From positions 1 through 64,000 of the forward strand of contig NZ_CAJZAG010000004.1 of the NCBI RefSeq assembly GCF_914271485.1: a stretch of DNA of 64,000 bases, given 5' to 3'. The position numbers and the translations under genes are program-made. This stretch comes from Cupriavidus pampae (GTDB lineage Bacteria; Pseudomonadota; Gammaproteobacteria; Burkholderiales; Burkholderiaceae). Shown piece after piece: positions 36,291-45,487 of this stretch (position 1 is the first letter of the stretch; each line of letters begins with the position of its first letter). Under the pieces are notes generated by a model. It worked only from the letters and a program-made list of their open reading frames with translations. It was not told where the DNA came from and did no database searches.

Positions 36291-37256
36291 TTGTTTGCTC
36301 CCCTCTCCCTCGGGGAGAGGGGCCGGGGGTGAGGGCACCCCCGCCTGAACTCGCCGCCGCGCTCGCGCCGCGAGTCCCGACCCCAGCGTCCATCGCATGG
36401 TCGGCGCCAACACCCGCATCGCCGCCAGCGACAATGGCCGCCTGAACGACGCGCCGTCGAGCCGCAACATCTCCCGCGCCCATGGCGGCAGCAGCGCCAC
36501 CCCGGCATCGGTCATCACCCGCACCGCCGGCAATAACTGCCGCCGCGCCACCGGCATCGACATCACCAGCCGCACCACCTCATGCGTGCGTTCGCTCGCC
36601 ACAAGCGAAGGACGCTGCGCGGCCAGATACGCATCGATCGCCGCGCGCGAGGCTGGCACGTCCGGCGCGCCCAACAGCGCCGCGATGCGCGCCTGTTCCG
36701 CAAAGTAGCGGTCCTGCTCGTCCACCGAAAGCGGCCCCACATAGCGCAGGTAACCTGCCATAAAGCTCGACACCTCGGCCACATGCACCCACGTGAGCAA
36801 CGCGGGATCATCCGCGGCATAAGGCTGCCCATCAGGCGCCGTGCCACGAATACCGGCATGAATGCGCCGCACGCGTTCGATCAACTGCATCGCCTCGGCG
36901 CGACTCCCATAGGTCGTGCCCGCAATGAACTGAGCGGTGCGCCCGAGCCGCCCCTGCATATCGACACGAAACGTCGAGTGGTCCCACACGCCCGCCAGCG
37001 CGCGCGGATGCAATGCCTGCAGCAACAACGCGCTCACACCACCCGCGAGCATTGCCGGGAAATCCGCATGTACGCGCCAGCAGACCGCGTCGGGACCGAA
37101 CAGTCCGGGATCGCCAGGAGGGTGGTCATAGTCGAGCGTAAGCCCCGAATTGCTGCGCGTGATGGCACGCACCTGCGCGCCCGCGTGGTTACGCAGGCGC
37201 GCGATCAGGCTGGCAGTACGAGTGGGGCTGGCATTGGCATCCATGATCGGCAGCAT
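36288..37256 (-). CDS. Oxygenase MpaB-family (DUF2236) protein
   Basis: About 322 aa. The DUF2236/MpaB core is clear: VCWRVHADFPAMLAGGVSAL, LLQALHPRALAGVWDHSTFR, and LLTWVHVAEVSSFMAGYLRY. Relatives include the Lcp-type rubber oxygenase and fungal MpaB; the conserved His residues would bind haem. The native substrate is unknown. ATG 37256 is used; 37244 (MDANASPTR) is also possible. The last 15 or so residues (VPSPPAPLPEGEGSKQ) are encoded by the repeat element at 36.3 kb, so the stop has been recruited from a repeat. Confidence 0.82.
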   Translation of the reverse strand: MLPIMDANASPTRTASLIARLRNHAGAQVRAITRSNSGLTLDYDHPPGDPGLFGPDAVCWRVHADFPAMLAGGVSALLLQALHPRALAGVWDHSTFRVDMQGRLGRTAQFIAGTTYGSRAEAMQLIERVRRIHAGIRGTAPDGQPYAADDPALLTWVHVAEVSSFMAGYLRYVGPLSVDEQDRYFAEQARIAALLGAPDVPASRAAIDAYLAAQRPSLVASERTHEVVRLVMSMPVARRQLLPAVRVMTDAGVALLPPWAREMLRLDGASFRRPLSLAAMRVLAPTMRWTLGSGLAARARRRVQAGVPSPPAPLPEGEGSKQ

Positions 37257-37292
37257 ACTACGCACGCTGCCGGGCTGTCGCCAACCTGTGGA

Positions 37293-38852
37293 TCAGTGCG
37301 CGCCGCTGGCGGCGCCCGCACCGGCCGCGTTACGCGCGGGCCGCGTGAACCAGATCAGAGGAATGATCACGACAAAGATCACGCTCGAGATCCAAAAGAT
37401 ATCGTTGAGCCCAAGCATCACCGCCTGCGAATTCAGGCTGCGCTCGAAGAACGCCACGGCCTGATCCGGCGAGAAGTTCAGCGTGCGCTGGATGCTGTCG
37501 AGCGCGGCCACATACGTCGGGTTGTTGGGCCCCGTCTGTTCGGCCAGCTGCGAATGATGCAGGATGGTGCGATCGTTCCAGGCCGTGGTGGCCAGCGACG
37601 TACCCACCGCGCCGCAGAACACCCGCGCAAAGTTCGACAGGCCCGCCGCCGCCGGAATCTTGTCCGGCGACAGGCCCGACAGGATGATCGCCGTCAGCGG
37701 CACGAAGAACAACGCCATCGGAATCCCCTGCAGCAGAGTCGGCAGCACGATCGCGTAGGTATCGACACCGGTCGTGTAGTGGGAGCGCATGAAGAACACC
37801 GCCGCGAAGCCAAGGAACGACAACGTGGCCAGTACCCGCAGTTCGGCCTTCGGCAGGAATTTGCCGACGATCGGCGCAAGAATCACCGCGAAGATGCCAA
37901 GCGGCGCCGTGACCAGTCCCGCGTTGACGGCGGGGTAGGCCAGATTCTGCTGCAGCCATTGCGGGAGCACCACAAGGTTGGCGAAGAACACCGCGTAGCC
38001 CACCGAGATCGCGATCGTGCCGGCAAGGAAGTTGCGGCCCTTGAACAGTCGCAGATCGATGATCGGATTCGGTTCGGTCAGCTCCCAGATCACGAAGAAC
38101 ACAAAGCCCAGCAGCGCCACGACACCGAGCGTAACGATCACCGGCGAGTTGAACCAGTCGAGATCCTTGCCCTTGTCGAGCATGATCTGCAGCGCGCCCA
38201 CCCACGTGATCAGCGATGCAAGACCGACGAGGTCGATCGGCAGCTTGCGCGTCTTCGACTCACGCTCGCGATAGACGGCCCACGTCACCGCGGCGGCGAA
38301 CAGGCCCACCGGCACATTGATATAGAAGATCCACGACCACGAATAGCTGTCGGTGATCCACCCACCGAGTGCGGGGCCCGCGATCGGACCGACCGTCGCG
38401 GTCATCGCCCACAGTGCCAGCGCGGAGGAACTCTTTTCCTTCGGGAACGACCCCAGCAACAGTGCCTGCGACAGCGGGATCAGCGGCCCGGCCACGGCGC
38501 CCTGCAAGATGCGCGCGGCCAGCAGCGTCGTCAGGTTGGGCGCGATGCCGCACAACCACGACGACAGTACGAACAGCAGCAGCGCGCCGACGAACAGCCG
38601 CACCTGGCCGATGCGCTGTGTGAGCCAGCCCGTCAGCGGAATGGAGACGGCGTTGGCGGCGGCGAATAGCGTGATGACCCACGTGCCCTCATCGACCGAG
38701 ACGCCGAGATTGCCGGAGATCGTCGGAATCGCCACGTTGGCGATCGACGAGTCCAGCACGTTCATGAAGGTGGCCAGCGCGACCGCGAAACTGCCGAGCA
38801 GCAGTCGCGTACCGGTCAGTGGCGGCGGGGTGGTCGGTGCCAGAGAAGACAT
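37293..38852 (-). CDS. EmrB-like MFS multidrug efflux transporter (DHA2)
   Basis: A 519-aa, 14-TM inner-membrane pump. LGSFAVALATFMNVLDSSIA with NVAIPTISGNLG is the DHA2 TM1 motif, and WVITLFAAANAVSIPLTGWL with RIGQ that follows is motif A-like. It is the last gene of the MarR-regulated cluster, 67 bp after the EmrA-like gene. A copy of the CTGATGCGTCAG palindrome lies 20 bp ahead of its start, so it may have its own regulated promoter. Confidence 0.92.
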   Translation of the reverse strand: MSSLAPTTPPPLTGTRLLLGSFAVALATFMNVLDSSIANVAIPTISGNLGVSVDEGTWVITLFAAANAVSIPLTGWLTQRIGQVRLFVGALLLFVLSSWLCGIAPNLTTLLAARILQGAVAGPLIPLSQALLLGSFPKEKSSSALALWAMTATVGPIAGPALGGWITDSYSWSWIFYINVPVGLFAAAVTWAVYRERESKTRKLPIDLVGLASLITWVGALQIMLDKGKDLDWFNSPVIVTLGVVALLGFVFFVIWELTEPNPIIDLRLFKGRNFLAGTIAISVGYAVFFANLVVLPQWLQQNLAYPAVNAGLVTAPLGIFAVILAPIVGKFLPKAELRVLATLSFLGFAAVFFMRSHYTTGVDTYAIVLPTLLQGIPMALFFVPLTAIILSGLSPDKIPAAAGLSNFARVFCGAVGTSLATTAWNDRTILHHSQLAEQTGPNNPTYVAALDSIQRTLNFSPDQAVAFFERSLNSQAVMLGLNDIFWISSVIFVVIIPLIWFTRPARNAAGAGAASGAH

Positions 38853-38871
38853 GGTGCGCTCCGATGAGAAA

Positions 38872-38883
38872 CTGATGCGTCAG
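38872..38883. promoter_or_regulatory. Second copy of the CTGATGCGTCAG operator-like 12-mer
   Basis: Identical to 42242-42253, located in the gap between the EmrA-like and EmrB-like genes, 20 bp before the EmrB-like start. Confidence 0.5.
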
Positions 38884-38919
38884 CGATGTAAGCGTGCGAG
38901 CGGATGGCTTGCGCCGCGC

Positions 38920-40176
38920 TCAGGCGCGGCCGCCTTTCGCCACCACCTTGTTCGCCAGCGCACCCTGAGCGCGGTTTTGCGTCCCATCCTGCGAGGCGTT
39001 CAGCGCAATGATCCGCGCGATCTCGCGATCGGCTTCCTCGCCCTGACGCTGGAACACATCGGTGGCATAACGCGTGCGATAAGACGTGTTGGCGGTCGAG
39101 AGCTCGGCACCGCTGCCCTTGATGTTCACATCGACGAGCATCGACAGACCGATCTGCAGCGGATGCGCGCGCAGTTCCGCAGGATCGAGTTCGATGCGCA
39201 CCGGCAGGCGCTGCACGACCTTGATCCAGTTGCCGGTGGCGTTCTGCGCCGGCAATGCCGAGAACGCGCTGCCGGTGCCGGCCGCAAAGCCGACCACCTT
39301 GCCGTGATAGGTCACGGTGCCGCCATAGACATCGGCACGCAGTTCCACAGGCTGACCGATGCGCAGGTGTCGCAGTTGCACTTCCTTGAAGTTCGCATCG
39401 ACCCACACGCCGTCGAGCGGCACCACGGCCATCATCGGATTGCCGGGTGCGACGCGTTGGCCCACCTGCACCGAGCGACGCGCGACATAACCGGTGACGG
39501 GCGCCGGCAGCGTATTGCGCGCATTGGAGAGCCAGGCGTCGCGCACCTTCGCGGCGGCGGCCTGCACGCTCGGGTGCTCGGCGACGTTGCTGCGATCGGT
39601 CAATGCATGATTGGCGGTGAGCTGCTCGCGCGCGGTATCGAGCGCGGCTGCGGCAATGCGCACGGCATCGCGCGCATGCGATACGTCCTCGGCGGAAACC
39701 GCGCCGGTCTCGGTGACTTCGGTGCGGCGGCGCAGATCCGACTGCGCGCGCGACAGATCAGCCTCGCGCTGACGCACGGTGGCGGCGAGCACATCGTTAT
39801 TGACGTAGAGCGCGCTGACCTGGCGCACGGTCTGGCCGAGCGCGGCTTCCGCGTTGGCCAGCGCGATGCGCGCATCGGCGGGATCGAGCGTAACCAGCGG
39901 CTCGCCGGCCTTGACCACCTGCGTATCGTCAGCGTTCACCGCCACCACGGTACCCGCGACCTGCGGCGTGATCTGCACGAGATTGCCGTTGACGTAGGCG
40001 TCGTCGGTTTCTTCGTGGAACCGTGCGACGGTGTAGTAGTACGTACCGTAGCCGATGGCCACCAGCGCGGACACGAGGCCCAGCGCGGCCAGCATGCGCT
40101 TGCGCTTGCCGCTGGCGGGGTTTGCGGCGGGAGCGGCCTTCACCGCCGTGGCTTCAGTTTTGTTCTCTGCGTTCAT
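38920..40176 (-). CDS. EmrA-like membrane fusion protein (HlyD family)
   Basis: A 418-aa periplasmic adaptor anchored by one N-terminal helix (AALGLVSALVAIGYGTYYYT). Lipoyl half-motifs ETDDAYVNGNLVQITPQVAG and LPAPVTGYVARRSVQVGQRV flank a helical hairpin rich in Ala/Arg/Glu. It would link the EmrB-like pump to the outer-membrane channel encoded just upstream. Confidence 0.93.
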   Translation of the reverse strand: MNAENKTEATAVKAAPAANPASGKRKRMLAALGLVSALVAIGYGTYYYTVARFHEETDDAYVNGNLVQITPQVAGTVVAVNADDTQVVKAGEPLVTLDPADARIALANAEAALGQTVRQVSALYVNNDVLAATVRQREADLSRAQSDLRRRTEVTETGAVSAEDVSHARDAVRIAAAALDTAREQLTANHALTDRSNVAEHPSVQAAAAKVRDAWLSNARNTLPAPVTGYVARRSVQVGQRVAPGNPMMAVVPLDGVWVDANFKEVQLRHLRIGQPVELRADVYGGTVTYHGKVVGFAAGTGSAFSALPAQNATGNWIKVVQRLPVRIELDPAELRAHPLQIGLSMLVDVNIKGSGAELSTANTSYRTRYATDVFQRQGEEADREIARIIALNASQDGTQNRAQGALANKVVAKGGRA

Positions 40177-40210
40177 GTTGGCACCTGTTCGTATTGGAGT
40201 CGTTCAGCGT

Positions 40211-41731
40211 TCACTGCGCAATTGGCGTTTTCGGCGTCGTTTTCTGCATTAAGGCGGCTTGCCGGACCGAGTCGGTCTCGTCGACAAAGCCGCCACCAAG
40301 CGCCGAGGCGAGGGCGATCTGACGATCGCGGCGCGTCATGCGCAGGTTGGCGACGTTCTGCGCGCTGGCCAGCGCGGTGGTTTGCGCGTTGAGCACGGTG
40401 AGCTGTGTGGTCAGGCCGGCCTTGTACTGCGCCATGGCAAGCTTGAGCGCGCGCTGCGCGGCGGTATCGCTGCGCTCGGCGTTGACGATCTGCGCGTCGA
40501 TGGACTGGATATCCGACAGTTGCGTGGCCACATCCGTGAGCGCGTTGATCAGCGTCTCGTTGTAGTTCGCCACCGTGTAATCGAAGTCCGCATAGCGCCC
40601 CTTGAGCTGCGCGCGCAACGCGCCGCCATCGAAGATCGGCAGGTGAATGGCCGGACCGGCGGACATGGTGCGGCTGGACGCGCGCAGGAAGCGGCCCCAG
40701 CCAATCGCATCCAGGCCGATTGCGGCGGACAGGTTGATGTCCGGATAGAACTCGGCCTTCGCCACATTGACGTCGTGCAGCATGGCATCGACGCGCCACC
40801 GCGCGGCCACGATGTCAGGGCGGCGCGATAGCAGATCGGCAGGCAGGTTGTCGGGCAGGCGGACTTCGGCGCCGGCACCCAGCGTCGGCCGCGTGATCGC
40901 GAGACCGCGATCGGGGCCCTTGCCAAGTAGCGCGCCGAGCTGATAGCGCGTGCGGCGGATCGATCCATCGAGCGCGGACACCGCGGCCTCGGCCGTGGCC
41001 AGGTCCGCTTCGGCGGTGCGCTTCTCCACTTCGGTCTCGAGGCCCATCGTCAGGCGACCGTTGGTCACGCGCAGCACGTCACGGCGCTGCACCACTTCAT
41101 CGGCGGCGATATCGTGCAGCGTATAGAGCCGCGCGAGCTCGTTGTAGGCGCGGGCGATCGCGTTGGTCAGCGTCAGGCGGACCTGCTCGGCATCGGCTTC
41201 ACTCGCACGGACCGATGACACCGCGGCTTTGAGTGCCTCGCGGTTCTTGCCCCAGAGGTCGAGTTCGTACGTGGCATCGAGTATCCCTTTGTTTTCGGAG
41301 ATCCACGAACCGCCAAAGCCCTGCGGCACCAGCGCGTTCTCGCTGAGCCGCTGACGCGTCCACGAATAGCCAGCACCGACGCGCGGCAGGGTATTGGCAT
41401 TGGCGCTTTCGCTCAGCGCACGCGCGGCGGCCACGCGGGCCCGCGCGATATCGAGCGTCGGGCTGCCCTGCATGGCTTCGTCGAGCAGCGCCTTGAGCTG
41501 GGCGTCGCCGAACTGGTCGGCCCAGTCGGCGGCGGGCCAGCGGCCCTGCTGGGCGGGCAGGCTCTCCGTCGCGGCGTACTGCGCGGGATCGGCAATCTGC
41601 TTGTCGCTGTGGATACCGGCAAAGTTGACGCAACCGGCGAGGGCGGCCGCCGCAACAACCGTGAGGGCGGGAGCCAGCAGACGCGAAACATGCGGAAGAC
41701 GTGTTGCGTGCGGTTTATGCTGATTCATCAT
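40211..41731 (-). CDS. Outer-membrane efflux lipoprotein (NodT/OprM type)
   Basis: A 506-aa TolC-family channel. The lipoprotein signal peptide ends in the lipobox LAGC (Cys about 33). The two repeated OEP helical units are visible (LDIARARVAAARALSESANA; DVATQLSDIQSIDAQIVNAE). First structural gene of the efflux operon, 39 bp after the MarR stop, with a CTGA-N4-TCAG palindrome just ahead of its ATG. Confidence 0.92.
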   Translation of the reverse strand: MMNQHKPHATRLPHVSRLLAPALTVVAAAALAGCVNFAGIHSDKQIADPAQYAATESLPAQQGRWPAADWADQFGDAQLKALLDEAMQGSPTLDIARARVAAARALSESANANTLPRVGAGYSWTRQRLSENALVPQGFGGSWISENKGILDATYELDLWGKNREALKAAVSSVRASEADAEQVRLTLTNAIARAYNELARLYTLHDIAADEVVQRRDVLRVTNGRLTMGLETEVEKRTAEADLATAEAAVSALDGSIRRTRYQLGALLGKGPDRGLAITRPTLGAGAEVRLPDNLPADLLSRRPDIVAARWRVDAMLHDVNVAKAEFYPDINLSAAIGLDAIGWGRFLRASSRTMSAGPAIHLPIFDGGALRAQLKGRYADFDYTVANYNETLINALTDVATQLSDIQSIDAQIVNAERSDTAAQRALKLAMAQYKAGLTTQLTVLNAQTTALASAQNVANLRMTRRDRQIALASALGGGFVDETDSVRQAALMQKTTPKTPIAQ

Positions 41732-41734
41732 TTT

Positions 41735-41746
41735 CTGACCTATCAG
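41735..41746. promoter_or_regulatory. CTGA-N4-TCAG palindrome before the outer-membrane channel gene
   Basis: CTGACCTATCAG. It shares its arms with CTGATGCGTCAG at 42242-42253 and 38872-38883. Candidate MarR half-site. Confidence 0.4.
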
Positions 41747-41770
41747 TTAAATGGATAATAAAAAACGCCC

Positions 41771-42208
41771 TCAAGCGTTGTTGAATTTGGTGAGCAGGCG
41801 CAGGAACTCGTCGAACTCGCTCTGCGTAAAGTCGCGCAGTCGGTGATTCAGCGCCGGCGTGACAATACCCGGAATGCGAGCGGCCACTTCGCGACCCTTT
41901 TCGGTGATCACGAGATTGACTACGCGACGGTCCTCCAGGCTGCGGCTGCGCGCCAGCAGGCCGCGCTTCTCGAGCTTGTCGAGCATGCGCGTCATCAGTC
42001 CGGTGTCGATCGCGAGCACCTTGCACAGCTCATATGGGGTGCTGGCCACGCCATGCGTCAATGACAGTACGATGCCGATCTGCTGGGCCGTAATGTCCAG
42101 CGTCTGCAGCGCGGCGTCGATTTCCATCAGCAACGTATTGCGAGCGCGGTTGAGCTGAAAGCCCACGCTCTTCGTCATCTGAAAGTTGTCGTTGGTGTAG
42201 TGGTCCAT
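41771..42208 (-). CDS. MarR-family transcriptional regulator of the efflux operon
   Basis: A 145-aa winged-helix repressor. Recognition region TPYELCKVLAIDTGLMTRML followed by the wing DKLEKRGLLARSRSLEDRRV is typical of the EmrR/MarR group. ATG 42208 (MDHYTNDN) has GGAG 7 bases upstream; ATG 42214 lies too close to it. It precedes the channel, adaptor and pump genes on the same strand and probably represses them and itself, responding to a small aromatic or drug-like ligand. Confidence 0.88.
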   Translation of the reverse strand: MDHYTNDNFQMTKSVGFQLNRARNTLLMEIDAALQTLDITAQQIGIVLSLTHGVASTPYELCKVLAIDTGLMTRMLDKLEKRGLLARSRSLEDRRVVNLVITEKGREVAARIPGIVTPALNHRLRDFTQSEFDEFLRLLTKFNNA

Positions 42209-42227
42209 GGCCATGCTCCGTATTGCT

Positions 42228-42253
42228 TGACGCAACATTAGCTGATGCGTCAG
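42228..42253. promoter_or_regulatory. Candidate MarR operator
   Basis: Inverted repeat TGACGCA (42228-42234) and TGCGTCA (42246-42252). The right arm lies within the 12-mer CTGATGCGTCAG, which also occurs upstream of the EmrB-like gene. It lies 20-45 bp ahead of the regulator's ATG. Confidence 0.6.
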
Positions 42254-42318
42254 ATAAGTGCAGAAAATTTTGCCTATCACGACGATAGGCAAAAACTAAC
42301 GAAGGAGCTTTGAGTGAC

Positions 42319-43353
42319 CTAGTAGTAACGCAGATCGGTCGCCTTGCCCCAGAACACGCGGTACGCGTAGGCCGTGTAGCCGAGGATCGTCGGCAGCACG
42401 ATCGCCGCGCCAAACAGGATCACGCCCAGCGACTCCGGCGCGCTGGCGGCCTGCCAGATATCGATCTGATCCACGACCAGGTAGGGGAACAGGCTGTAGG
42501 CGAGGCCATTGAACGCCATCAGGAAGATCGCCGCGGTCCCCGCGAACGGCACCCAGCACCAGCGGTCGTTACCGACTTCCTGCAGTGCCGGCAGGCGTCG
42601 CAGCAGGCGGTCGAGGATCAGGAAGATCGCTATGGTCGCCAGCGGGATTGGCGCCAGCAGGATGATGTTCGGCAGCGAAAACCACTTCTCGAAGATGCGT
42701 TCGTTCACGAGCGGCGTCACCACCGAGATCGCGGTCACGCCCACGCCGGTCAGCCAGAGGCTGCGGCGCGCCCAGTACATCGCGCGTTTCTGCAGGCTGC
42801 CCGTGGTCTTCATGATCAGCCAGCCCGCGCCGAGCGCGCAGTAGCCGGCCACCAGGCACAGACCCACCGCGATCGCGAACAACAGGTTGGGCCAGTCGTA
42901 GCGGAAGCCCGTGATGTACAGGCCAAGCATCAGCCCCTGCGAGAAGCTCGCCAGCAACGAGCCCGCGTAGAACGCGCGATTCCACCACGGCTTGTGCGGG
43001 TCGCGTGCCTTCACGCGGAAGTCGAAGGCCACGCCGCGCAGGATCAGGCCCACCAGCATCAGCGCCACGGGCAGGTACAGGTGCGTAAGGATGGCACCGT
43101 GCGCGATCGGGAACGCGGTCAGCAGCAGGCCCACGCCGAGCACGAGCCACGTTTCGTTGGCATCCCAGAACGGGCCGATCGACGCGATCATGGTGTCTTT
43201 GTCGGCATCGTCAGCGCGGCGCAGCAGCACACCGACGCCAAGGTCGTAGCCGTCGAGGATCACGTAGATCAGCATCGACAGCGCCATCAGGCCGAGGAAG
43301 ACGAGCGGCAGCCAGCCGGCCGGTTGCGAGAGGTCGGGGATGGTGGCGTTCAT
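42319..43353 (-). CDS. cydB: Cytochrome bd-type quinol oxidase subunit II (CioB/CydB)
   Basis: A 344-aa polytopic membrane subunit. LSMLIYVILDGYDLGVGVLL and FWDANETWLVLGVGLLLTAF are the family hallmarks. ATG 43353 overlaps the subunit I stop as ATGA; a long upstream in-frame extension lies inside cydA. With subunit I it oxidises quinol and reduces oxygen without pumping protons. Confidence 0.94.
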   Translation of the reverse strand: MNATIPDLSQPAGWLPLVFLGLMALSMLIYVILDGYDLGVGVLLRRADDADKDTMIASIGPFWDANETWLVLGVGLLLTAFPIAHGAILTHLYLPVALMLVGLILRGVAFDFRVKARDPHKPWWNRAFYAGSLLASFSQGLMLGLYITGFRYDWPNLLFAIAVGLCLVAGYCALGAGWLIMKTTGSLQKRAMYWARRSLWLTGVGVTAISVVTPLVNERIFEKWFSLPNIILLAPIPLATIAIFLILDRLLRRLPALQEVGNDRWCWVPFAGTAAIFLMAFNGLAYSLFPYLVVDQIDIWQAASAPESLGVILFGAAIVLPTILGYTAYAYRVFWGKATDLRYY

Positions 43354-44726
43354 TGCGCGCTCCTTGCGGGCGTCAGGATTACGGGCTGAGGCGTCATGAT
43401 CCGCGAGTCCGGGGCGCCGTTCTTGCCGGCCTTGCGCGCGAGGTGGAACACCACGCTGATATAGGCGGCCAGCAGCGACACATACAGCGCGAGGTACATC
43501 GCCAGCGTGGAGCCGATCATGGTCGCGGGCACCTTCGATGCGGCCTGGGCCGTGGTCAGCACGCCGTAGACGAGGTACGGCTGGCGGCCGATCTCGGTGA
43601 CATACCAGCCGGCAACAAGGCCGATCCACCCGGAGAACGTCATCGCCACGAGTACGCGTGCCATCCACGGTGCCGGCGCGCCGCGCTTGCGGAACTGCCA
43701 TGCGGCCAGCCACGACACCGCGAGCATCAGCAGGCCGATGCCGACCATCGCGCGGAATGCGAAGAACAGCGGCGCCACGGGCGGGTGCTTGTCGCCGAAC
43801 GCATCGATGCCCTTGATTTCGCCGTTGGCATCATGCGCGAGGTAGATCGACGCGAGCTTGGGAATCGCGATCTCGTAGTCGTTGCTGCGCGTCGTTGCAT
43901 TCGGAATGCCGAACAGGACGGCGGGCGCACCCTTCTCGGTTTTCCAGATGCCTTCCATCGCGGCGATCTTGGCCGGCTGATGATGGAGCGTGTTGAGGCC
44001 GTGGAGGTCGCCTGCGACGATCTGCAACGGGATCAGGATCGCGCCGAGCATCACGCCGGTGCGCATTGCCGCGAGCGTATCGCGGCCGCGATCGCCGCGC
44101 AGCCAGCGGTAGGCGGAGAGCCCGGCGAGCAGGAACGCGACGGTCAGCCCCGAGGCCAGCAGCATATGCACGAGGCGGTACGGGAACGACGGATTGAAGA
44201 TGATCTCGAACCAGCTCGTGGCATGGGCGCGGCCATCGATCATCACGAAGCCGGCTGGGGTTTGCATCCACGAGTTCAGCGCGAGAATCCAGAACGCGGA
44301 GAGCGTGGTGCCACCCGCTACGAGCAGCGTGGCGATGGTGTGCATGCGGTTGCTGACACGATGCATGCCGAACAGCATGATGCCGAGGAACGTTGCTTCG
44401 AGGAAGAATGCGGTCAGCACTTCGTAGGCGAGCAGCGGGCCGGCGATATTGCCGACGGTCTCCATGTAGCCAGGCCAGTTGGTGCCGAACTGGAAGCTCA
44501 TGGTGATGCCGCTGACCACGCCGAGGGCGAACGTCAGCGCGAACACCTTGACCCACAGGCGATAGGCATCCATCCAGCTCTCGTCGCCGGTCTTGCCGTA
44601 GCGGAGCTTGAAGAACAGCAAGACCCAGCCAAGGGAGATGCTGATAGTGGGGAACAGAATATGGAAGGTGATATTGGCGGCGAACTGGATTCGCGCCAGG
44701 ATCACCGGATCGACTTCGGCAAACAT
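43350..44726 (-). CDS. cydA: Cytochrome bd-type quinol oxidase subunit I, cyanide-insensitive type
   Basis: A 458-aa haem-bearing subunit. It starts MFAEVDPVILARIQFAANIT; haem ligands are expected at His in the ANITFHILFPT segment and His in FPYRLVHMLL, and Met in GITMSFQFGTNW. The Q-loop region is short (GDLHGLNTLHHQPAKIAAME, WKTEKGAP), as in CIO enzymes of Pseudomonas rather than E. coli CydA (522 aa). Cyanide tolerance is inferred from that subtype. It starts 4 bp after the GbsR-like gene and is probably co-transcribed. Confidence 0.92.
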   Translation of the reverse strand: MFAEVDPVILARIQFAANITFHILFPTISISLGWVLLFFKLRYGKTGDESWMDAYRLWVKVFALTFALGVVSGITMSFQFGTNWPGYMETVGNIAGPLLAYEVLTAFFLEATFLGIMLFGMHRVSNRMHTIATLLVAGGTTLSAFWILALNSWMQTPAGFVMIDGRAHATSWFEIIFNPSFPYRLVHMLLASGLTVAFLLAGLSAYRWLRGDRGRDTLAAMRTGVMLGAILIPLQIVAGDLHGLNTLHHQPAKIAAMEGIWKTEKGAPAVLFGIPNATTRSNDYEIAIPKLASIYLAHDANGEIKGIDAFGDKHPPVAPLFFAFRAMVGIGLLMLAVSWLAAWQFRKRGAPAPWMARVLVAMTFSGWIGLVAGWYVTEIGRQPYLVYGVLTTAQAASKVPATMIGSTLAMYLALYVSLLAAYISVVFHLARKAGKNGAPDSRIMTPQPVILTPARSAQ

Positions 44727-44730
44727 GGCC

Positions 44731-45369
44731 TCATTCCTTCTTGGCGCGCGTGGACTTGGCGGGGACCTTCTTGCTCTTCTCGGCCTTGGCGGCTTTGTCG
44801 CCGCCACCGATGGCCGATGCCAGGCGGTCCTTCACCTCTAGCAGCTTGGTCACGCGCGAACCCAGCCGCATCAGTTTTTCCAGCGAGGCCACATCGAGCT
44901 TCTGCATGTCACCCATCCAGGAGGTGACGAGCACGATCAGGCCGTACATCTCTTTCATGCGCGCCTGCGCATGCCGATCTTCGGCCGAGGAGGGCGACTC
45001 GAGCTGGACCTCGCGCAGCATCGACAACGTGGGATCGATCTCGCGCCGACGCCGCTCTTCGGCCAGCGTGCGAAAAATCGCCCACACATCGTCGGGCGCG
45101 GAGTAGTACTCGCGCCGGTCACCGGGCTGATGCGACAACCGCACGAGATTCCACGACTCGAGCTCCTTGAGCCCGATACTCACATTGGAGCGCGAGAACG
45201 ACAGCGCCTCGGCAATCTCATCCGCATTGAGCGGTCGCGCGGCGGTGAACAGCAGCGCATAGATCTGCCCAACCGTTCGGTTGATACCCCAGCGGCTGCC
45301 CATCTCGCCGAAATGCAGCACGAAACGTTGAACCAACGGAGACAGTTGCATCGGGGCGGCAGGGGACAT
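44731..45369 (-). CDS. GbsR/MarR-type transcriptional regulator
   Basis: A 212-aa protein. ATG 45369 begins MSPAAPMQLSPLVQRFVLHF. The winged helix is LNADEIAEALSFSRSNVSIG followed by LKELESWNLVRL, and a helical dimer region follows. The Lys/Ala-rich tail (KAAKAEKSKKVPAKSTRAKK) is unusual and may add non-specific DNA affinity. The operon position just ahead of cydAB suggests it controls the oxidase. A direct repeat GAAAGTTTTGAAAGTTT just upstream may be its site. Confidence 0.85.
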   Translation of the reverse strand: MSPAAPMQLSPLVQRFVLHFGEMGSRWGINRTVGQIYALLFTAARPLNADEIAEALSFSRSNVSIGLKELESWNLVRLSHQPGDRREYYSAPDDVWAIFRTLAEERRRREIDPTLSMLREVQLESPSSAEDRHAQARMKEMYGLIVLVTSWMGDMQKLDVASLEKLMRLGSRVTKLLEVKDRLASAIGGGDKAAKAEKSKKVPAKSTRAKKE

Positions 45370-45399
45370 GGCGAGGGGGCGGGCTCGTTTTGAATTTTC

Positions 45400-45422
45400 A
45401 GAAAGTTTTGAAAGTTTAGTAC
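45400..45422. promoter_or_regulatory. Candidate operator upstream of the GbsR-cydAB unit
   Basis: Direct repeat of GAAAGTTT spaced by one T (GAAAGTTTTGAAAGTTT), inside an AT-rich patch about 32-50 bp ahead of the regulator start. The patch stands out from the GC-rich surroundings. Confidence 0.4.
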
Positions 45423-45487
45423 GAAATGCGGGAGGCTGCATAGGGTGCGGCACTCTGTCGCGTGAGCCGTTCAGAGGTGCTCACGCA

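Noticed and set aside
36121-36345. CRISPR-like repeats
   Set aside because: Only two full 53-bp units with no unique spacers, leading into C/T-rich palindromes; no cas genes nearby.
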